Assembly (NCBI RefSeq): GCF_904426505.1
Contig: NZ_CAJGBN010000001.1
Coordinates: forward strand, 124,001 to 188,000
Origin: Rubrivivax sp. A210
GTDB taxonomy: Bacteria; Pseudomonadota; Gammaproteobacteria; Burkholderiales; Burkholderiaceae_C
Length of the DNA: 64,000 bases
Direction: 5' to 3'
Position 1 is the first letter of the stretch. The number at the start of each line of letters is the position of its first letter. Below are positions 24,677 through 33,717 of this stretch, piece after piece. Both the position numbers and the translations under genes were made by a program. A model generated the notes under the pieces. It did no database searches. It was not told where the DNA came from and worked only from the letters and a program-made list of their open reading frames with translations.

Positions 24677-26023
24677 TCAACCGCGCACGCGGCGCTGGGT
24701 TTCGCGGGCGTGGGCAAGCCAGCCTCGGCCGTGCCAGCGCCACAGCAGCAGCAGGCCGCGCACCCATTCGTCGGCGGCATACGCGATCCAGATGCCGGGG
24801 AGACCGAACCAGCGGCCCATGAAGTAGGAGCCCAGGCCCAGTACCAGCAGCATCGAGCCCATGCCCGAGGCGGCCGGGTAGGTGGCGTCGCCGGTGGCGC
24901 GCAGCGCGCCGTTGAGCACCAGGTTGAAGACGCGCCCGGTTTCCAGCAGCAGCGACAGCCACAGCAGCGTGGTGGCCGCGGCGATGATGGCCGGGTCGCG
25001 CGTGAAGGCCCGCATCAACCAGGGCGCGCCGATGGCCACCATCAGGGCCAGGCCGCCCGATGCCAGCAGGCCGTTGCGCACGCCCTTGCGCACCAGGCGG
25101 TCGGCGCTGGTGAGTTCGCCGGCACCGACCAGGCGGCCGACCATGATCTCGCAGGCCCAGCCGATGGCGATGCTCACCAGCGCCACGTACTTGAGCACCT
25201 GCAGCGTGTAGGACTGGGTGGCGAGTGCGGCCACGCCCAGGCGTGCCGCCGCGGCCAGCGAGACCATGAAGCCGATGCGGTAGGCGACCTCGACCGCGGC
25301 GCCGGGCAGGCCGATGCGCAGCACCGGTGCCAGCACCGGCAGCGGCACCGCCCACCAGTCGCGCAGCGTCGGCCGCAGGTTCATGCGGCGGCGCCACAGC
25401 CACAGGTGCAGGAAGAGCGCGAGCAGGCGGCTGACGGCCATGGCAACCGGATAGCCGTAGAGGCCCAGGCCCTCCCACGGCCCCAGGCCCAGCATCAGCG
25501 GCACGGCCAGCGCCAGGTGGGTGCTGTGCATGCAGACCATCACCATCAGCGAGGCCCGCACATGCAGGTGGGCGCGCAGGATGGCGCTCATGCTCATGTT
25601 GTAGGCGTCGAGCAGCAGCGTCGGCGCCAGCAGCATCAGAAAGGCGCCGGCCAGGGGCTGCACTTCGTCCGGGGCGTTGAGCGCCTCCAGGATGGCGGCG
25701 TCGCCCAGCAGCACGATGGCCATGGTCAGCAGGCCGGCCCAGGTGCCGGCGCCCAGGGCCAGCAGCGAGGTGCGCCGCACCTGGGCCTGCAGGCCGCCGC
25801 CCAGCATCTGCGTCACCACCACGCCCAGGCCGATGGCCAGCACGCGGAAGATGGCGAACAGCGTTTCCAGCACCTGGGTGCCGAGACCGAAGGCGCCGGC
25901 TGCCGCGTCGGAGGTCTGCGAGGCCAACCAGAGGCCGCCCATGGCCACGCTCATGGCGAGCAGGAACTCGCCGAGTATCGGCCCGGCGATGGCATTGAGC
26001 CGCGGGCGCGCAATGGCGGCCAT
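24677..26023 (-). CDS. MATE family efflux transporter
   Basis: 448 residues with twelve hydrophobic segments in two similar halves, each starting with a MATE-type motif: IAGPILGEFLLAMSVAMGGL in the first helix, VLRIGLPGAAVEVAYRIGFM at the start of the second half. Gly and Pro positions such as ALRATGDATYPAASGMGSML are typical of the family. MATE proteins export cationic or aromatic compounds in exchange for H+ or Na+ in the inner membrane. The start codon follows the GH31 stop by two bases, so the two genes are translationally coupled, which hints that the substrate might be related to glycosides. The substrate cannot be told from sequence. Confidence 0.9.
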   Translation of the reverse strand: MAAIARPRLNAIAGPILGEFLLAMSVAMGGLWLASQTSDAAAGAFGLGTQVLETLFAIFRVLAIGLGVVVTQMLGGGLQAQVRRTSLLALGAGTWAGLLTMAIVLLGDAAILEALNAPDEVQPLAGAFLMLLAPTLLLDAYNMSMSAILRAHLHVRASLMVMVCMHSTHLALAVPLMLGLGPWEGLGLYGYPVAMAVSRLLALFLHLWLWRRRMNLRPTLRDWWAVPLPVLAPVLRIGLPGAAVEVAYRIGFMVSLAAAARLGVAALATQSYTLQVLKYVALVSIAIGWACEIMVGRLVGAGELTSADRLVRKGVRNGLLASGGLALMVAIGAPWLMRAFTRDPAIIAAATTLLWLSLLLETGRVFNLVLNGALRATGDATYPAASGMGSMLLVLGLGSYFMGRWFGLPGIWIAYAADEWVRGLLLLWRWHGRGWLAHARETQRRVRG

Positions 26024-26025
26024 GG

Positions 26026-28386
26026 CTAGATGCTGACGGCTTGGCTGCGGCCGGCCGCCAGCGGTGCACCGCTGAAGACCCAGGGTTCTGACACCAGGGT
26101 CAGCGTTTGCGTGCCGGTGGCGGTGGTGACGACGACGCTGCGTGCGCCGTCATAGCCCACCACGCACAGGCGCAAGGGCTTCCAGCCGGCCTCGAGCACC
26201 GCGGCCTCGAGATGCAGCACGTCGCCCTCGCGCCAGGCGGTGAAGCGCCACAGGCTGCGCTCGTCGCGCCGGTAGCCGTAGCTGAGGCCGTCGTCGGCGG
26301 CATAGTCCAGCGCCGCCTCGTCGCTGCAGCCGGCGCCCAGGATCAGGTGCAGTTCGATGTCGGCCAGGTCATTGGTCTGGCTGATGCGCGCGCCGGGTTG
26401 CATGGGGATCAGCTGCCCCTCGCGCAGGAACACTGGCGTCGAGGCCACGTTGCTCGTGACCTGGATGCTGCGTCCGGCGCGGATGAAGCGGCCGTCCGAA
26501 ACATCCATCCAGCGCCCGCGGCCGGGCAGGGTGACCGTGCGGCGCTGCTGGCCGGGGTGCAGCAGCGGCGCCTGCATCAGCGCCGGGCCGACGAGGAACT
26601 GGTCGTCGATGTGGTCAAGCTCCTGACCGTCTTCGTTGTCGAAGTCGTGGAACAGCGGGCGCATCACGGCCGTGCCGTCGCGCTCTTGCGCGATCCACAG
26701 CTGGTACAGGTAGGGCAGCAGCTTGTAGCGCAGGCGCACATGGTGGCGGATGATGGCCAGCGCCTCGTCGCCAAAGACCCAGGGCTCCTGCTGGGCCGAG
26801 CCCGCCACCGCATGGTTGCGCAGGAAGGGGAAGAGCATGCCGGCCTTGTACCAGGCGATGGCCAGCTCGCGGCTGGCGTGGCCGCCGAAGCCGGGCACGT
26901 CGGGGCCGTTGAAGGGGATGCCCGAGAGCGCCAGGTTCAGCGTGCAGGGGATGGTGGCGCGCAGGTGCTGCCAGTTGCTCCAGTTGTCGCCGGTCCACAC
27001 CGCCGTCCAGCGGCTCGATCCGGTGGCGGCGCTGCGCGAGAGGAGGAAGGGGCGCTCGTCGGGCCGCGCGGCCAGGAAACCCTCGTGCGTGGCCTGGGCC
27101 ATGCCGGTGGCGTAGAGGTTGTGATAGGTCCAGTGCGGCCAGGCGCCGCGCTGGAAGCGCATGTCGTCCACTTCGGCTGCGCCGGTGCTGGGGTCGTTCA
27201 TGTCGATCCAGGCGCCGCCGAAGCCCCATTCGCGAAACTGCCGCGCGTAGCCGGCCCACCAGACGCGCGCCTCGGGCAACGAGAAATCCGGAAACCAGGT
27301 GCGCCCGGGCCAGACGAAGCCGACATAGGGCGCCCCCTCGGGGTTGAGGCAGTAGATGCCGGCGGCCTGGCCGCTGGCAGCGACCTCGTAGCCCTGCTGC
27401 ACCTTGACACCGGGGTCGAGGATGGGCACGACGCGGTGGCCGCGGTCATTCAGCGCCTGCAGCTCGGCGGCGCGGTCGCCGAAGTGCGCGGGGCTGGTGG
27501 TGAAGACCTTGTAGTCCTCCATGTAATCGATGTCCAGCCAGAGGCCGTCGTTGGGGAATTCGTGCGCCGCGAAGGCCCGGTCCAGGCGCTGCAGGTCGCG
27601 TGGGCCCCTGTAGCCCCAGCGGCACTGGTGGTGGCCCAGGGCCCACAGCGGCGGCAGCGGCGTCTTGCCCACCAGGCGCTGCAGGCGCTGGGTGACGGCC
27701 GCGGCGCTGTGGCCGGCGATCACGTAGAAGGCTGGCACGCCCTCGTCGGCGCCGAACCACAGGCTGGGCGGCGCCTGCAGGTCGTCGCGGCCACTGAAGA
27801 ACCAGTTCGAGCCGGTGTCCATGAAGACGCTGCCCGGGTGGTCCACCAGGATGCCGACCCAGTGGGCGCCACGGCGTATCAGCAGATAGGGAATGGCGGC
27901 GTACTGAGGGTCGGGCTGGCCGTCAATGACCACCGGCATGGGGTGGTCGGCCCAGACATCAAGATTCCAGAACTTGGTGCGCTTGCCGGTCTTCTCCAGG
28001 CCGGTGAGCTTCTCGCCCTGGCCGTAGAAGCGCATCGCGTCGTCGCGCGCCAACTGCAGCAGCCAGGCCCTGCCACAGACGCCGAAGCAGGCGCCGCCCA
28101 GGCCCTCAAGCAAGATCGTGCCGCCAGCGTCGGCGAGTTGCAAACTGGCACCGGCGCCCCAGCCCAGGCGGTAGCCCGACGGGCCGTCGAACTCGTCCTC
28201 GTTCAGGCGCAGCAGGCGCGCATCCAGCGGCCAGCGCGCCGCATCGGCGATCTCGACATGGAAGACGTCTTCGCCCAGATCGCGAACCCGCGCCGGCAAT
28301 TCGCTGTCGGCCAGGCGCAGGGCCGTGCTGGTATGGGCTTCGGCGAAGCGGAAATTGGAGGGGTGGCGGATCTTCTGGAAGTACAT
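26026..28386 (-). CDS. Alpha-glucosidase-type glycoside hydrolase, family GH31
   Basis: 786 residues from ATG 28386 (MYFQKIRHPSNFRF) with a GAGGAG ribosome site. GH31 landmarks are present: the N-terminal beta-sandwich ending in RFYGQGEKLTGLEKTGKRT, PPLWALGHHQCRWGYR (245 to 260), DGLWLDIDYMEDYKVFT (280 to 296), the nucleophile block WIDMNDPS with Asp 395, and the acid/base block WTGDNWSNW with Asp about 467. GH31 enzymes release glucose or related sugars from alpha-linked glycosides with retention. No signal peptide, so it should be cytoplasmic. The 'DMNDP' variant of the common 'DMNEP' is minor. It is coupled to the downstream MATE gene. Confidence 0.95.
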   Translation of the reverse strand: MYFQKIRHPSNFRFAEAHTSTALRLADSELPARVRDLGEDVFHVEIADAARWPLDARLLRLNEDEFDGPSGYRLGWGAGASLQLADAGGTILLEGLGGACFGVCGRAWLLQLARDDAMRFYGQGEKLTGLEKTGKRTKFWNLDVWADHPMPVVIDGQPDPQYAAIPYLLIRRGAHWVGILVDHPGSVFMDTGSNWFFSGRDDLQAPPSLWFGADEGVPAFYVIAGHSAAAVTQRLQRLVGKTPLPPLWALGHHQCRWGYRGPRDLQRLDRAFAAHEFPNDGLWLDIDYMEDYKVFTTSPAHFGDRAAELQALNDRGHRVVPILDPGVKVQQGYEVAASGQAAGIYCLNPEGAPYVGFVWPGRTWFPDFSLPEARVWWAGYARQFREWGFGGAWIDMNDPSTGAAEVDDMRFQRGAWPHWTYHNLYATGMAQATHEGFLAARPDERPFLLSRSAATGSSRWTAVWTGDNWSNWQHLRATIPCTLNLALSGIPFNGPDVPGFGGHASRELAIAWYKAGMLFPFLRNHAVAGSAQQEPWVFGDEALAIIRHHVRLRYKLLPYLYQLWIAQERDGTAVMRPLFHDFDNEDGQELDHIDDQFLVGPALMQAPLLHPGQQRRTVTLPGRGRWMDVSDGRFIRAGRSIQVTSNVASTPVFLREGQLIPMQPGARISQTNDLADIELHLILGAGCSDEAALDYAADDGLSYGYRRDERSLWRFTAWREGDVLHLEAAVLEAGWKPLRLCVVGYDGARSVVVTTATGTQTLTLVSEPWVFSGAPLAAGRSQAVSI

Positions 28387-28498
28387 GCCTGGTCTCCTCG
28401 CTATTCCGGTGGCCGCGGGCATTTTCGCGAAGGGCGGCCGGTGCGCGGCCTGCCGCCGCGCAAGCCCCGGGGCGGGCCGCAGCGGAGACCCGCCCGGC

Positions 28499-28921
28499 TC
28501 AGGCGGGCACCGTGCGGGCGTGCTCCACCATCTCGGCAAAGAGCTGGCTCAGCGCCGAGGCGCGCATCTGGTAGGGGTCGAACTCGGCCTGCGCCGAGTA
28601 CTTGAGAAAGATCGCGCGGTGGGCCTCGGTGGTGCTTACCAGCCCCATGGCCCAGCCGCCGAAGAGGCGGGCGTCGATCTCGCCCAGGCTCAGTACCGCC
28701 GGCTCGCGGTGGCGCGGGTCGAGCACGATGCGGTGGTACAGGCCGTTGACCACCAGGTGGTCGCCCTCCAGGCACTGCAGGAAGATGCCATTGGACAGCA
28801 TCAGGGCCCCGGTCACGCCCAGGGCCGCGTTGTTGCGCTGCGAGGCGCGGACGATGTCCTTCACCTCGAGCGGCGTCAGCAGGCCGGTGCTGCGGCTGGC
28901 ATAGATCAGGCGTATCAGCAT
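28499..28921 (-). CDS. Short BLUF-domain blue-light sensor
   Basis: 140 residues from ATG 28921 (MLIRLIYASRSTG). It is a complete BLUF domain: photoactive Tyr 7, Asn 31 in RNNAALGVTGALM and Gln 49 in FLQCLEGDH, all needed for the FAD hydrogen-bond switch. DPRHREPAVLSLGEIDARLF and GWAMGL follow, then C-terminal helices of about 40 residues. There is no output domain, as in the short BlrB/PixD class, which act through partner proteins. The gene stands alone on the minus strand, divergent from the broken chemotaxis receptor. The partner is unknown; the GGDEF protein at 35.9 kb is not adjacent. Confidence 0.93.
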   Translation of the reverse strand: MLIRLIYASRSTGLLTPLEVKDIVRASQRNNAALGVTGALMLSNGIFLQCLEGDHLVVNGLYHRIVLDPRHREPAVLSLGEIDARLFGGWAMGLVSTTEAHRAIFLKYSAQAEFDPYQMRASALSQLFAEMVEHARTVPA

Positions 28922-28962
28922 GAGGGGCTCCGAGGCTGCGAGGGCCCCCGATGCTAGGGCCG

Positions 28963-29000
28963 CACGGCAAAGCCGTGGCCGCGGGCGGGCTATGCCCGCC
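28963..29000. repeat. Pair of tight stem-loops between BLUF gene and broken chemoreceptor
   Basis: Two perfect hairpins with three-base loops lie 6 bases apart: cacggc-aaa-gccgtg (28963 to 28977) and ggcgggc-tat-gcccgcc (28984 to 29000). They sit 42 bases upstream of the BLUF start in a 233-base region between divergent genes. The remainder of that region shows nothing clear to me. They may be a short dispersed intergenic repeat or part of a leader. Confidence 0.6.
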
Positions 29001-29154
29001 GCCGCCGGCCAAGTGGGCCGACCCGCAATACCGCGCCAACAAACGTGCAAGGCGCGCGTCATTCTCTGCAGGGCGGCACGGCCGCCGTTACGAATGGCTT
29101 CAAGTCCTCCCGGCAGCGGCAGAAAGGGAGCTTAGCCACATCCACCCAGCCGTC

Positions 29155-29940
29155 ATGCAAGCAGCCAACTTCAAGATCAGCACGCGGATTGGCGGCGGAT
29201 TCTTCGTTTTCGTGGCGCTGACGGTGCTGCCGGGCGTGCTGTCGATACTGCAGTTGCACAACGTGGCGGCGGCCATGGCCGAGATGGCCGATACCCATCT
29301 GCCCCAGGTGCAGCTGACGGCCCGGATGCGCGATCTGCTGAACAGCGTGCGGGGCGCCGAAGCGCGCCATCTGCTGTCGTCCGCGCGCAAGGAGATGAAG
29401 GGTCTGGAGGCCGAGATGGAGGCCATGCGCAAGAAGCTGGCCGAACGGGACGCCGCCGCCGATCGCCTGATGAGCCACCTCGACGACCGCGCCTTGCTGG
29501 CGGTGTATCGCGAGCACCGCAAGTCCTGGTTCGCCGCCAGCGAGCCGCTGACCACCTCGTCGCGAGCGGGCAAGCCGGACGAGGCCACCAACATCTACAA
29601 CGGCGACTCGAACACCGCCTTCAGCGCCGCGATGGCAGGGATCGTCAAGTTCAGCGAGTTCGCCGCCCGGGCCACGGCCGCCGCTGCCGTGGCCTCCGAG
29701 GCCGCTTACCAGAACGCGCGGCAGATCGTGCTGGTCGGCGTTGCCATTGCCGTGCAGCTGGCCGTGGCCATCTCCCGTTCCATCGCCAGGTCCATCGAGG
29801 CCGCCGTGCAGGCGGCAAGCCAGATCGCCGATGGCGACATGACGGTCGACCTGCATGTCGTGGTCCGCGACGAGACGGCGCAACTGCTGCGTTCACTGGT
29901 CGCGATGCGGCTGCGGCTGGCCGGCGTGCTGTCGACCTCA
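29155..29940 (+). pseudogene. 5' remnant of a methyl-accepting chemotaxis protein
   Basis: From ATG 29155 (MQAANFKISTRIGGGFFVFV) the sequence reads as a normal chemoreceptor: a first membrane helix, a four-helix-bundle sensor (ADTHLPQVQLTARMRDLLNS and HLLSSARKEMKGLEAEMEAM), a second membrane helix (ARQIVLVGVAIAVQLAVAIS) and a HAMP-like region (IARSIEAAVQAASQIADGDM). After MRLRLAGVLST (about 29940) similarity stops abruptly: the signalling hairpin that contacts CheA and CheW is missing. The same frame continues as meaningless protein to about 30432. It cannot signal. The break coincides with the start of cytochrome sequence, pointing to a deletion fusion. Confidence 0.85.
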
Positions 29941-29941
29941 G

Positions 29942-30028
29942 GCGCGTGGCTGCGTCAACTGCCACAACAACATCCACGGTGGCAGCAACCCGTCCAGCAC
30001 CGGCACGCAACGCACCTTCCGACGCTAG
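29942..30028 (+). pseudogene. 3' remnant of an MtrA/PioA/DmsE-type multiheme cytochrome c
   Basis: In the frame of position 29951 the sequence reads CVNCHNNIHGGSNPSSTG and ends TFRR-stop at 30026 to 30028. A CxxCH heme site followed by 'IHGSNxPSG' close to the C-terminus is the hallmark of the last heme segment of decaheme cytochromes that sit inside outer-membrane MtrB barrels. Only about 28 codons survive, and upstream sequence in this frame is chemoreceptor DNA. The following MtrB-type gene starts 9 bases later, the order expected for an mtrA-mtrB operon. The identification rests on this motif plus the neighbour. Confidence 0.75.
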
Positions 30029-30037
30029 GAGCACCAA

Positions 30038-31540
30038 TTGCAACAGCCCCGTTCGCTGGCCCAGCGCGGCCTCTTCCGACCCTGCGTCCTGGCCGCCGCG
30101 CTGGCCCTGGCCTTCGGTGGCGCCGCGGCCCAGGATGCCGCCAAGGCCGACGAGTTGCGCGTGGACCTGGCCACGCCCCAAAGCGGCCTGCGCATGGCCC
30201 TGGGCGAGGTCTCGGCCCCCAACCGCCGCTTCGGCCAGCACACGGGCCGCGAGCGCGAAGGCGTGCTGGGCCTGGCCAGCCTGGACCTGATACGCCGCGA
30301 CGACGCCACTGGCACCTGGCTCAGGCTCTCGGCCCGCAATCTCGGCCGCGACAACGCCGAACGGCGCTTCACGCACGAGCGCCAGGGCGACTGGTCTTAC
30401 ACCTTGCAGGGCAGCCAGGGCACCAGCCATGAACCCCTGGCCATCGTCAGCGGCCTGCAGGGCGTGGGCACCGGCACGCAGGTCGTCAGCGCCGCTGCGG
30501 CCAAGCGTCCGCTCGACCTGCAGATCCAGCGCGATGCCTTCGCGCTGGGCGCGCGCAAGTGCTTCCTCGGCGGCTTCGATGTGCAGCTGAGCTTCATGCA
30601 GGAAGACGGCAAGGGCGCGCGCCTGTTCTGCCGAGGCAGCGGCAATGTGATGGAGTTCCTCACCGAGCCCATAGACCGCGTCACGCGTCAGTGGCAGGCG
30701 CTGCTGAGCTACGCCGACCGCAGGCTGCAGCTGTCGGGCGGCTACAGCGGCTCGAGCTGCGACAACCTGGTCCCGGAGCTCAATGCCAGCGGCGGCAACA
30801 CCACCGTCTTCGGCGCTCTCTGGGCCCATGCCCTGCCGCCCGGCAACAGCGCGCACCAGTTGCACCTGGCGGGGGCTACAACTTCAGCCCGGCCACGCGC
30901 ACCAGCTTCAAGCTGTCGCGCTCGGTGGCGGTGCAGAACGAGGCCTTCGCCGCGCAGTTCACGCGCCTGGCCGGCGCCCCCGATTCGCTGGACGCCAAGG
31001 TCGTCACCACGCTGGCCCTGGCCGATCCCAACCTGCGTCCGCTGCGCGAGCTGGACGTCCTGGCCTCGCTGCGCATGGAAGACTGCGACGACCGCACGCC
31101 CGAATCGCGCTTCCTCAACGACACGCCGGCGTCCATTGGCGGCTCATGCACGACCTCGGGTTACATCGGCCTGTACAAGCCGCGCTCGTTCCGGCAGGTC
31201 AACGCCAAGCTGGATGCCGGCTGGCGCCTGCCCGACGGCTACCGCCAGGGCGCCGTGCTCGAACAGGAGGACATGCGCCGCAGCGTCTCGGCCAAGTACC
31301 GGCGCAATGGCTTCCGTGCCGACACCTCCGAGCAGAGCGTGCGGCTGGATATCAAGCGCAGCATGGGCGAGACGCTCAACGGCAGCATCGCCCTCATCCA
31401 CAGCGAGCGCGGCGGCTCCGACTACGTGCCCGACACCTTCGACCCGAATGCGCTGACCAACCAGGTGGCGGGCCTGATCTGGGCCGACCGCACGCGCGAC
31501 AAGCTGCGCCTGAGCGCCGACTGGCTGCTCGGCACGGCTC
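30038..31540 (+). pseudogene. Broken MtrB/PioB-type outer-membrane beta-barrel gene
   Basis: TTG 30038 follows an AGGAG site and starts a protein with a signal peptide (VLAAALALAFGGAAAQ) and alternating barrel strands (TGTWLRLSARNLGRDNAERR, RQWQALLSYADRRLQLSGGY). At about 30870, within a run of five G (30871 to 30875), the frame is lost; the neighbouring frame resumes with YNFSPATRTSFKLSRSVAVQ and runs through SVRLDIKRSMGETLNGSIAL to LRLSADWLLG near 31540. There the barrel ends abruptly in glycosyltransferase-like sequence. MtrB/PioB proteins usually have about 700 residues or more, so roughly the last third is missing. In working systems the barrel houses the decaheme cytochrome for electron transfer across the outer membrane. 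Confidence 0.8.
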
Positions 31541-32387
31541 GACAGGCCGCTCGTCGGCCACCTGCAGGATGGCGCCTCGCTGCAAGGGCGGAGAGTGCTG
31601 CTGTACGCCGAGCAGGGCCTGGGCGACCTCATCCAGTTCCTCCGCTACGCATCGGTGCTGGCCGACCGGGGCGCGCTGGTGCTGGTGTGGTGCTCGGCGC
31701 CCATGGTGCCGCTGGCCCGCAGCGCGCGTGGGGTCTCCGAGGCCTTTGCCTGGGAAGAGACGCCGGCGGAATTTGACCTGGACTGCCACCTGCTCAGCCT
31801 GCCGTCGCTGCTGCATCCACAGGCGGCGACGCTGCCCGTGGCCGTGCCCTACCTGCAACCGGACCCCGGCCTCGTACAGGCCTGGGGCAGCCGCGCTCCG
31901 CCAGGCGGGCGCCTGCGCGTGGGCATCGCCTTGGGGCGGCAACCCCGGCAATGCCTACGACCGCCGTCGTTCGCTGGCGCTGGCCCAGCTGTTGCCCCTT
32001 CTGGCCGAAGCAGGAGTGCAGATCTTCTCGCTGCAGCGCGGCCCTCGCGCCGCCGAAATCGCCGGCATCGAAGCGCCGTTGCGGCCACTCAAGCTCGAGC
32101 GCGACGACGGCAGCGTGCTGGACACGGCCGCCGCGATGGCGAATCTGGACCTGGTCATCTCGGTGGACACCATGGTCGCCCACCTGGCCGGCGCACTCGG
32201 GCGGCCGGTCTGGCTGCTGCTTCCCTTCGCGCCCGACTGGCGCTGGATGCTGGAACGCGCCGACAGCCCCTGGTATCCGACCCTGCGCTTGTTTCGCCAG
32301 CCGCGGCCAGGCGCTTGGGGCCCCGTCGTCGATGAAGTCGTCCAAGCCCTGCGGCAGTTCACGGGTGCCGGCTCATCTCAGCGGTGA
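31541..32387 (+). pseudogene. 3' remnant of a TPR/glycosyltransferase-9-like gene, frameshifted
   Basis: Sequence typical of the C-terminal half of TPR-glycosyltransferase proteins begins near 31541: GRRVLLYAEQGLGDLIQFLR, then YASVLADRGALVLVWC. At about 31931 one extra base (TT where one T restores the frame) breaks it after LRVGIAL. The next frame continues WGGNPGNAYDRRRSLALAQL, NLDLVISVDTMVAHLAGALG, RPVWLLLPFAPDWRWMLERA and ends at TGA 32385 to 32387. The N-terminal TPR repeats are absent, replaced by the MtrB fragment. The family adds sugars to proteins or surface polymers; this copy is not functional as it stands. The 157 bases after it, up to the convergent OYE gene, show nothing recognisable. 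Confidence 0.8.
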
Positions 32388-32544
32388 TCCCTGGCCCGCT
32401 TCTGCCTTGACCGACGATGGAGGGATCGAGCTGCGCCGGATCGGCGCCATGCAAGAGGCACCGCGCGGACGTGGCTGCCGTGGTGGACGCGGTGCGTGCG
32501 GACGAGGGTGGACAGGGCCGTGTGCCTTTCGTGGCTGAATCCTG

Positions 32545-33606
32545 TCAGGCCGTCGCCAGCGCCGGATAGTCGATGTAGCCCTGCGCGGTGGGAGGCGAGA
32601 AAAAGGTCTTGTGGTCCGGTGCGTTGAGCGCGGCGCCGACGCGGAAGCGCTCGGGCAGGTCGGGGTTCGCGAGGAAGGCGCTGCCGAACACGGCCGCATC
32701 GGCCTTGCCTTCGGCCAGCAACTTCTCGGCACTGGCCTGGGTGAGCCCGCTGCCGACGAGGTAGGCACCATCGAAGCGCGGGCGCAGCAGCGCGTGGTAG
32801 TCGAACTTCGCGCCGAACAAGGCCACATGCAGGTAGGCCAGGCCTTTGCCGCGCAGCTGGTCGACCAGGCAGGTGTAGGTTTCCTGCGGCGCGGCGTCGG
32901 TGATGCTGTTGTAGTTCATCTCCGGCGACAGCTTGATGCCCACGCGGTCGGCACCAGCCTCGGCAGCCATGGCGTCCAGCACCTCCAGCATGAAGCGGGC
33001 ACGGTTCTCGGCCGTGCCGCCGTAGGCGTCCTGGCGCTGGTTGCTGCCCGACGACAGAAACTGCTCGGGCAGGTAGCCCGAAGCGCCGTGCAGTTCCACG
33101 CCGTCGAATCCGGCATCGAGGGCCCGGTGCGTGGCCTGGCGGTATTCGTCGACAACGCCGGCAATCTCGGCAAGGCTCAGCTCGCGCGGCGTCACGAAGT
33201 CGACCTGGCCCACTGGTGTCCAGGCCTGGCCATCCGGCTTGATGGCCGACGGCGCCACCGGCGTAGCGCCACCCAGCAGCGAAGGATGGGAGACGCGCCC
33301 GCAATGCATCAACTGCATGAAGATGCGGCCGCCCTGGGCATGCACGGCCTCGGTCACCTTCTTCCAGGCGGCCAGCTGCGCTGGGGTTGCCATGCCGGGC
33401 GTGTTCACATAACCCTTGCCCATCGCGGACGGGAACACACCCTCGGTGATGATCAGGCCAGCACTCGCGCGCTGGGCGTAGTAGGTGACGGTCAGCGCGC
33501 CCGGTGCGCCATCGGCATCGGCGCGCGAGCGGGTCATGGGGGCCATCACCAGGCGGTTGGCTGCCAGCGTGCGGCCGATGCGGACGGGGCTGAGAAGTGG
33601 GCTCAT
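32545..33606 (-). CDS. Old Yellow Enzyme family flavin oxidoreductase
   Basis: 353 residues from ATG 33606 (MSPLLSPVRIGRTLAANRLV) with a gagga ribosome site. Family motifs are complete: RLVMAPMTRSRADADG, then GGRIFMQLMHCGRVSHPSLL, DAGFDGVELHGASGYLPEQF and SSGSNQRQDAYGGTAENRAR, and near the end ADAAVFGSAFLANPDLPERF. It binds FMN and reduces activated C=C bonds or nitro compounds with NADPH, as in NemA and related ene-reductases. It is divergent from a LysR regulator with a palindrome between them, so induction by an electrophile through that regulator is likely. Confidence 0.95.
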   Translation of the reverse strand: MSPLLSPVRIGRTLAANRLVMAPMTRSRADADGAPGALTVTYYAQRASAGLIITEGVFPSAMGKGYVNTPGMATPAQLAAWKKVTEAVHAQGGRIFMQLMHCGRVSHPSLLGGATPVAPSAIKPDGQAWTPVGQVDFVTPRELSLAEIAGVVDEYRQATHRALDAGFDGVELHGASGYLPEQFLSSGSNQRQDAYGGTAENRARFMLEVLDAMAAEAGADRVGIKLSPEMNYNSITDAAPQETYTCLVDQLRGKGLAYLHVALFGAKFDYHALLRPRFDGAYLVGSGLTQASAEKLLAEGKADAAVFGSAFLANPDLPERFRVGAALNAPDHKTFFSPPTAQGYIDYPALATA

Positions 33607-33690
33607 GGTCGGTTCCTCGGTTGGGGTGGGCCTGCGATGGCTGAATCTTCTGTTGTCCTGCCTTGGGGATAAAGTGGGTACGATGGAACT

Positions 33691-33706
33691 CATTGATCCA
33701 TCAATG
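33691..33706. promoter_or_regulatory. Palindromic operator between the OYE and lysR genes
   Basis: CATTGAT-CC-ATCAATG is a perfect inverted repeat with 7-bp arms and a 2-bp centre, and contains the T-N11-A core of LysR-type boxes. It lies in the 111-base divergent region, 11 bases before the lysR start and 84 bases before the OYE start. This suits autorepression of lysR and control of the enzyme gene. Confidence 0.75.
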
Positions 33707-33717
33707 GCGCTATCTGC

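Noticed and set aside
28951..30432. One intact 493-residue chemoreceptor-like protein
   Set aside because: The frame stays open, but after about 29940 the protein has no receptor character, while a different frame there encodes a heme-binding cytochrome end. The open frame is accidental.
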